The notes beneath the pieces were generated by a model, which was given only the letters and a program-made list of their open reading frames with translations, had not been told where the DNA came from and ran no database searches. The translations under genes and the position numbers were made by a program. Shown here piece after piece: positions 39,985 through 44,474 of a stretch of DNA of 44,474 bases; the first letter of the stretch is position 1, and each line of letters begins with the position of its first letter. Source of the stretch: Cellulomonas sp. 73-92 (GTDB lineage Bacteria; Actinomycetota; Actinomycetes; Actinomycetales; Cellulomonadaceae); NCBI RefSeq assembly GCF_001898175.1, contig NZ_MKTH01000030.1, positions 1-44,474 of the forward strand, written 5' to 3'.

Positions 39985-41732
39985 CCCCCGCGACCGCGTG
40001 GGTGTCGGGCGCCGAGGACGCTCAGCCGGTCCCGTCCCAGGAGGTGCTCCGTGGCCTGGGCGTCGGCCGCGGGTGCGTGGTCGCACCCGTCGTCGTGCTG
40101 GCCGCACCGGCCCGCGTTCCCACCGACGAGCCGGTGCCCGCCGACCTGGAGGTCGCCGAGGCGCAGCTGCGCGGTGCACTAGGCGCTGTCGCCGCGGACC
40201 TGCGACGTCAGGCCGACGAGGCAACCTTGGCCTCGTTGCGCGACATGCTGCAAGCCGCGGGGACCATCGCGGCCGACCCGGCGCTTGCCGCCGAGTCGGT
40301 GCGTCTGCTTCGCTCCGGGCTCGGACCGGCGACCGCTGTGGACCGTGCCGTGGGCCAGTTCGCCGAGGTCTTCGCCGCCGCCGGGGGTGCGCTCGCCGAG
40401 CGGGTCACCGACCTGCGCAGCGTCCGCCACCGGGTCGTCGCGCGCCTTCTCGGCGTCCCGGAACCGGGCCTGCCGACGCTCACCGGCCCGACGGTGGTCG
40501 TCGCGGAGGACCTGTCGCCGGCCGACACCGCCGGCGTGGACCTGCACCACACCGTCGCGATCGTGACCGAGCTCGGCGGTCGCACGAGCCACACCGCGAT
40601 CATCGCCGGCCAGCTCGGCCTGCCCTGCGTCGTGCAGGTCACCGGCGTGACGGCCGTGACACCGGGCACCCGGGTCCTCGTCGACGCTGCCGCCGGCACC
40701 ATCACGGTCGCCCCGACCGAGGACCAGACGCAGGAGGCGGCGCGCCGTCAGGAGAGGGCGCGCCGCCTCGCCGACGACCTGAGTGCCGGTGCGACGGCCG
40801 ACGGCCATCCCGTCGCCCTCCTGGCCAACATCGGCACGGCGGAGGACGCCGACAGGGCAGCCGAGACGGTCCAGGAGGGTGTCGGGCTGTTCCGGACGGA
40901 GGTCCTCTTCCTCGACCGCGCCACCGCTCCGACGGTCGCGCAGCAGATCTCTGCCTATCGAACCGTGGTCAGGGCGTACGCCGGGCACAAGGTGGTCGTC
41001 CGGACGCTCGACGCGGGCGCCGACAAGCCGCTCGCGTTCGTCAGGACGACCACGGAGGAGAACCCCGCGCTCGGCGTGCGGGGCTACCGCCTCGTCCGAA
41101 CCGCCGCGCCGCTGCTGGAGGCCCAGCTCGAGGCGCTCGGGTCGGTGATCGCCATGCTTCCCGCCGAACGGCAAACCGACGTGTGGGTCATGGCCCCGAT
41201 GATCGCCACGGCGGCCGAGGCGCGTGCCTTCGCCCTGTCGGCACGGGCCGCGGGGGTGCAACGGGTCGGCGTCATGGTGGAGGTGCCCGCCGCCGCCCTC
41301 TCGGCGAGCGAGATCCTCGCCGAGGTGGACTTCGTCTCGCTGGGAACCAACGACCTGGCGCAGTACACGATGGCTGCCGATCGGCTTCGCGGCGAGCTCA
41401 GCGATCTGCTCGACCCCTGGCAGCCGGCGATCCTGGCGCTCGTCGCCGGGACCGCCACGGCCGGCGCGCACCTGCACAAGCCCGTGGGGGTGTGCGGGGA
41501 GTCCGCCGCTGACCCGCTCATGGCGCTGGTCCTGGTGGGCCTGGGTGTGACCAGCCTGTCCATGGCACCGGCCGCCGTCCCGGCCGTCCGGTACGCCCTC
41601 GCGCACCACACGCTCGAGCAGTGCCGCGCCATCGCCGAGGTGGCCCGGGGCGCAGTCGACGCCGCCGGGGGCAGGAGTGCAGCCGCGGCTTCGATGGATG
41701 CCGAGGTGCGCGACGTCCTCGGCCTCGGTTGA
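39981..41732 (+). CDS. ptsI: PTS enzyme I (PEP-protein phosphotransferase)
   Basis: 583 residues from ATG 39981, overlapping the HPr stop by four bases. The active His is H204 in ELGGRTSHTAIIAGQLGLPC. PEP-binding and C-terminal barrel motifs are all present: VGLFRTEVLFLDR, NPALGVRGYRLVR, GVMVEVPAAALSA and DFVSLGTNDLAQYTMAADR, with the catalytic Cys region GVCGESAADPL (Cys near 503). Length is standard (about 570). It takes phosphate from PEP and passes it to HPr. Being encoded directly with a sugar-specific PTS, instead of only elsewhere as a general gene, makes this locus able to run its own phosphorelay. No truncation is seen. Confidence 0.93.
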   Translation: MTPATAWVSGAEDAQPVPSQEVLRGLGVGRGCVVAPVVVLAAPARVPTDEPVPADLEVAEAQLRGALGAVAADLRRQADEATLASLRDMLQAAGTIAADPALAAESVRLLRSGLGPATAVDRAVGQFAEVFAAAGGALAERVTDLRSVRHRVVARLLGVPEPGLPTLTGPTVVVAEDLSPADTAGVDLHHTVAIVTELGGRTSHTAIIAGQLGLPCVVQVTGVTAVTPGTRVLVDAAAGTITVAPTEDQTQEAARRQERARRLADDLSAGATADGHPVALLANIGTAEDADRAAETVQEGVGLFRTEVLFLDRATAPTVAQQISAYRTVVRAYAGHKVVVRTLDAGADKPLAFVRTTTEENPALGVRGYRLVRTAAPLLEAQLEALGSVIAMLPAERQTDVWVMAPMIATAAEARAFALSARAAGVQRVGVMVEVPAAALSASEILAEVDFVSLGTNDLAQYTMAADRLRGELSDLLDPWQPAILALVAGTATAGAHLHKPVGVCGESAADPLMALVLVGLGVTSLSMAPAAVPAVRYALAHHTLEQCRAIAEVARGAVDAAGGRSAAAASMDAEVRDVLGLG

Positions 41733-41781
41733 GGATGCCCCGAACGCAGCCTGTGGCCGGAGTGGAACGGGGCGGTCGGCC

Positions 41782-42648
41782 GTGAACCCGCAGGTGCGTG
41801 AGATGCGGCGACGCGCGGTGTTCCTGGACGTGGACGGCACGTACGCGAACCGAGGGTGGGTTCCTCCGGAGCACGTCCAGGCGGTGCGGGCCGCCCGAGC
41901 GAACGGTCACCTGGTGCTGCTGTGCACGGGTCGCGCGCTGCCGGCCCTGTCCCCGGAGCTGTTGTCCGCCGGCTTCGACGGCGTCGTGACGTCTGCCGGC
42001 GCCTATGTGCTGCTCGGCGAGCGGGTGCTGGCCGACGTCCGGTTCCCGGCCCCGCTCGCCGAGCGCCTGGTTCGTGTCCTCCAGAACCACGGCGCCGGCT
42101 TCGTGGTGGAGTCTCCAGACGCCCTCTACGCCGGCCCCGATGTGGCCGACCGGCTCCAGGCTCTGCATCGCAAGGTCGGCGGTCCGGCGAGCGTGCGACG
42201 CAGCCAAGACGGACCCCAGGACCTCCTCGCCGGCCTTGTGCTGACCGAGGACCTCGGCACCGTCTCGTTCGCCAAGGTGACCTGCTTCGAGTCCCCGGTT
42301 CCGCTCACCGCCATCGTGGGGGAGGTCGGTCAGGAGGTTGCCGTCGTCCCGAGCTCGATCCCTCACCTTGCAGACTCGGCGGGCGAGCTGTACCTCGCCG
42401 GACTCACCAAGGCGCACGGCATCGAGCTGGTGGCCGCGGAGCTGGGGATGGCGGCGGAGGACGTCGTCGGAGTCGGCGACGGGTTCAACGACCTGGAGAT
42501 GCTGAGGTACGCAGGGGTCGGCGTCGCCATCGAGGGCGCGCCGCAGGAGGTGCTAGCCGCCGCCGACCGGACGACGCCCGGACCTCACGGTCGGGGTGTC
42601 GCTCTGCTGTTCGCGGAGCTGGGACTCGTGGGTGAGGACCGCCGATGA
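41782..42648 (+). CDS. Cof-type HAD sugar phosphatase
   Basis: 288 residues from GTG 41782 (GGGGCGG upstream); ATG 41803, seven codons later, is also possible. HAD motif I is AVFLDVDGTYANRGW (nucleophile DxDGT), motif II LLCTGRALPALS, motif III Lys in YLAGLTKAHGIELVAAEL, and motif IV VVGVGDGFNDLEMLRYAG (GDxxND). The C2-type cap lies between residues 90 and 200. These enzymes dephosphorylate sugar phosphates or related small substrates. After enzyme I in the same operon, it may act on accumulated sugar phosphate to relieve sugar-phosphate stress. The exact substrate is unknown. Confidence 0.83.
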   Translation: MNPQVREMRRRAVFLDVDGTYANRGWVPPEHVQAVRAARANGHLVLLCTGRALPALSPELLSAGFDGVVTSAGAYVLLGERVLADVRFPAPLAERLVRVLQNHGAGFVVESPDALYAGPDVADRLQALHRKVGGPASVRRSQDGPQDLLAGLVLTEDLGTVSFAKVTCFESPVPLTAIVGEVGQEVAVVPSSIPHLADSAGELYLAGLTKAHGIELVAAELGMAAEDVVGVGDGFNDLEMLRYAGVGVAIEGAPQEVLAAADRTTPGPHGRGVALLFAELGLVGEDRR

Positions 42649-42789
42649 ACCTGTGTGCCGAACCGCTCGGCGTCCCTTCGGTCCGCGTGTCGCGACCTCG
42701 CTCTGAGGATGCGACGTCCCCGATGATTCAGTCTCGTCTGCACAGGTCCGGGACGGTCCGCCCGCCTACATTCCTGCAAACAAGTGCCA

Positions 42790-42827
42790 CAGAGGCCCTA
42801 CCACTCAATCGAGCGAAAGGGCCTCTG
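42790..42827. terminator. Perfect 10-bp hairpin after the PTS operon
   Basis: CAGAGGCCCT (42790-42799) pairs with AGGGCCTCTG (42818-42827) over an 18-base loop. It lies 141 bases after the HAD gene and next to the IS3 remnant. It lacks a T-run. It could end the HPr-EI-HAD transcript, or it could belong to the inserted element. Confidence 0.45.
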
Positions 42828-42881
42828 GCCTGCAGCAGCTCATGCGAAGGGGTCTGCTGCACGGACAGGTGACAGCCGGTC

Positions 42882-43375
42882 TCAGGCGGCGAGTGCGACC
42901 TGAGTGTTCATGATGGTCTCGAACTCGATGGGTGTCAGGCGCCCGAGCCTTTGTTGGCGTCGGCGGCGGTGGTAGGTCCTTTCGATCCAGTTGATGATCG
43001 CGATGCGCAGGTCCTGGCGGGTGGCCCAACGACGCCGGTTCGGACGTTCCTCTGCAGTAGCGAGAAGAAGCTCTCCATGGCGGCGTTGTCGCCAGCAGAG
43101 GCGACCTGGCCCATCGAGCCGACCAGGTCGTGGTGAGCCAGGACGTGGGCCACCTTCCGGCTTCGAAACTGGCTGCCTCGGTCCGAGTGCACCACGCACC
43201 CAGCGACGTCGCGTCGCCGCCGCACGGCGCTGACCAGGGCATTCACCGCGATCTGGGAGGTCATTCGATCACTGATCGAGTACCCCACGATCCGGTTGGA
43301 GAACACGTCCTTGATTGCGCAGAGGTAGATCTTGCCCTCGGGCTTGACACGCGCGCCGTGGTGGTACATCGTTTT
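42882..43375 (-). pseudogene. IS3-family transposase (OrfB) remnant, truncated and frameshifted
   Basis: Only the C-terminal half of an IS3-type OrfB remains. Upstream in the minus-strand frame it reads KIYLCAIKDVFSNRIVGYSI, then VVHSDRGSQFRSRKV (second catalytic Asp), then GDNAAMESFFSLLQRNV (catalytic Glu). At about 43041-43043 a single base appears to be missing; the sequence continues in another frame as RRRWATRQDLRIAIINWIER and ends RLTPIEFETIMNTQVALAA. The first catalytic Asp (usually LTDIT) and the N-terminus are absent, with non-homologous sequence upstream of about 43375. It cannot encode an active transposase. It directly abuts the LacI gene, so an old insertion and deletion has reshaped this boundary. 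Confidence 0.85.
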
Positions 43376-43434
43376 GCCACCGACCTGCCAAACCGATTTA
43401 CCGGGTCGCAACCGCAACGGGGCGAGAGGCGATG

Positions 43435-44466
43435 ATGAGCGAGCGGGCGAGCATCCGTGACGTGGCAGTCCGTGCTGGCGTGTCGCCGACGACTGTCTCG
43501 CACGTGCTGAACAACACGCCGGGGACTCGAACCTCCGAGAAGACCCGCGCGCGGGTGCACGCGGCCGCTGCTGAGCTCGGCTACTCGGCCAACGCCGTGG
43601 CGCGAGCCTTGCGCACGCGACGCTCCGACTCCGTGGGGTTCGTCGGCGACGAGATCGCCACCACTCCCTTCGCCGGCAAGCTGATATTGGGTGCACAGGA
43701 GGTCGTGCGGCAGCACGACGGAGTGCTGCTCGTGACCAACACCAGCTACGACGCGGAGTTGGAGACCCGGGAGATCCGCGAGCTCCTGAGCCGCGACATC
43801 GACGGGGTGCTGTACGCCGCGATGTACCACCGCGTGGTCACCGTGCCGGCCTCCTTGCACGCAGCACCCGTCGTGGTCCTCAACGCCCGCACGAACGACG
43901 ATCGGTCGTGGGTGTCCCCGGACGAGTACGCAGGCGGTGAAGATGCGGCCCAGGTGCTGATCGACGCTGGACACCGACGGCTGGCGATGATCGGCAACTC
44001 CGATCCCATCCCCGCGGCGTCTGGTCGCCCCGCCGGCTTCCTTGCGCGCGCAGCCGCGGCTGGCATCCCTGCCGAGGACGTCACCGTGGTGTACGTCTCA
44101 CCCACGGCAGGGCATGCTGCCGAGGCCGCCATGCGGTTGCTCGACCGCCCGGACCGGCCGACGGGCCTGTTCTGCTTCAACGACCTGATGGCGATGGGGG
44201 CGTACAACAGCGCACGCAGGCTCGGCCTGCGCATCCCGGATGACCTGTCGGTCGTGGGCTTTGACGACCTGGCGATCCTCTCAGCGGCGGCGGACCCCGC
44301 GTTGACGACCGTCGCTTTGCCCCATCTCGAGATGGGTGCGTGGGCGGCTGAGCAGCTGTACGTCGAGATCGCGGCGCGCGCGACGGGTCAGCCGTCGCCG
44401 GTGCGCCATGCAGAGCTCCGAGGCGAGGTCGTGCACCGAGCCTCGGTCGGATCGCCGCCCCGGTAG
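43435..44466 (+). CDS. LacI-family transcriptional regulator
   Basis: 343 residues. ATG 43435 is preferred because GAGAGG is five bases upstream; ATG 43432 adds one Met. Residues 5-55 are the LacI HTH and hinge (SIRDVAVRAGVSPTTVSHVL, then LGYSANAVARALRTR). The effector domain is a type I sugar-binding fold (SVGFVGDEIATTPFAGKLIL, GVLYAAMYHRVVTVPASLHA, GLFCFNDLMAMGAYNSARRL, LSVVGFDDLAILSAAADPAL). The protein looks complete and ends shortly before the window edge. It probably represses a sugar operon; candidates are genes beyond the right edge or the EIIBC operon through the palindrome at 39058. Its upstream region has been replaced by IS3 remnant DNA, so its original promoter may be lost. Confidence 0.88.
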   Translation: MSERASIRDVAVRAGVSPTTVSHVLNNTPGTRTSEKTRARVHAAAAELGYSANAVARALRTRRSDSVGFVGDEIATTPFAGKLILGAQEVVRQHDGVLLVTNTSYDAELETREIRELLSRDIDGVLYAAMYHRVVTVPASLHAAPVVVLNARTNDDRSWVSPDEYAGGEDAAQVLIDAGHRRLAMIGNSDPIPAASGRPAGFLARAAAAGIPAEDVTVVYVSPTAGHAAEAAMRLLDRPDRPTGLFCFNDLMAMGAYNSARRLGLRIPDDLSVVGFDDLAILSAAADPALTTVALPHLEMGAWAAEQLYVEIAARATGQPSPVRHAELRGEVVHRASVGSPPR

Positions 44467-44474
44467 CGGCCGGA

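Overview
The window is high-GC DNA with dense, often 1-4 nt overlapping genes, frequent GTG/TTG starts, an Lsr2-type nucleoid protein, SCO6880-type conjugation proteins and IclR/SorC/LacI/ROK-era sugar operons. This points to an actinobacterium, probably Micrococcales (Cellulomonas-like). That assignment is inferred from gene content and codon use only.

1-15,600: the right-hand part of an integrative/conjugative element. An IS30-family element ends at about 120 and has removed the 5' half of an SCO6880-type conjugation gene. After it come a VirB4-like ATPase, a protein with two DnaB-N domains, a VirD4/TraG coupling protein, a secreted wall hydrolase and an ArdC-like antirestriction/metallopeptidase protein. 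A cargo block follows (6.9-9.4 kb) that looks less GC-biased: a minimal Lsr2 dimerisation-domain protein, an unknown TPR-like protein and a toxin-antitoxin pair. A DUF4913-like gene and a TrwC/MobF relaxase-helicase are read leftwards. A G-rich triple repeat separates the relaxase from two unknown genes read rightwards. No integrase is visible. With the IS30 hit, the element looks transfer-defective.

15,601-32,664: two adjacent sugar-uptake and catabolism units. Unit 1 has an IclR regulator, an unusual IclR-HTH/sugar-binding fusion regulator, an Lsr/Rha-type ABC transporter (binding lipoprotein, double ATPase, two permeases), a Gfo/Idh/MocA dehydrogenase and a VOC protein. Unit 2 has a ribulose-phosphate-epimerase-like enzyme and a SorC regulator, divergent from permease, binding lipoprotein, double ATPase, SIS isomerase, FGGY kinase and transaldolase/FSA-type aldolase. 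Together they could import a sugar or polyol, oxidise it, phosphorylate it, isomerise it and split it. The substrate cannot be read from sequence.

32,665-42,648: a self-contained beta-glucoside PTS locus. Leftward genes are EIIBC, an Old-Yellow-Enzyme-type FeS flavoprotein, a glucose-type EIIA, a GH1 6-phospho-beta-glucosidase and a LicT/BglG antiterminator. Rightward genes are HPr, enzyme I and a Cof-type HAD phosphatase. The 657-bp region between them holds a LicT-type RNA antiterminator (RAT) sequence on each strand. One overlaps a textbook intrinsic terminator in front of HPr-EI. A 16-bp perfect palindrome lies just upstream of EIIBC. LicT therefore probably controls the phosphorelay that controls LicT.

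42,649-44,474: a hairpin, a truncated and frameshifted IS3-family transposase remnant, and a complete LacI-family regulator.
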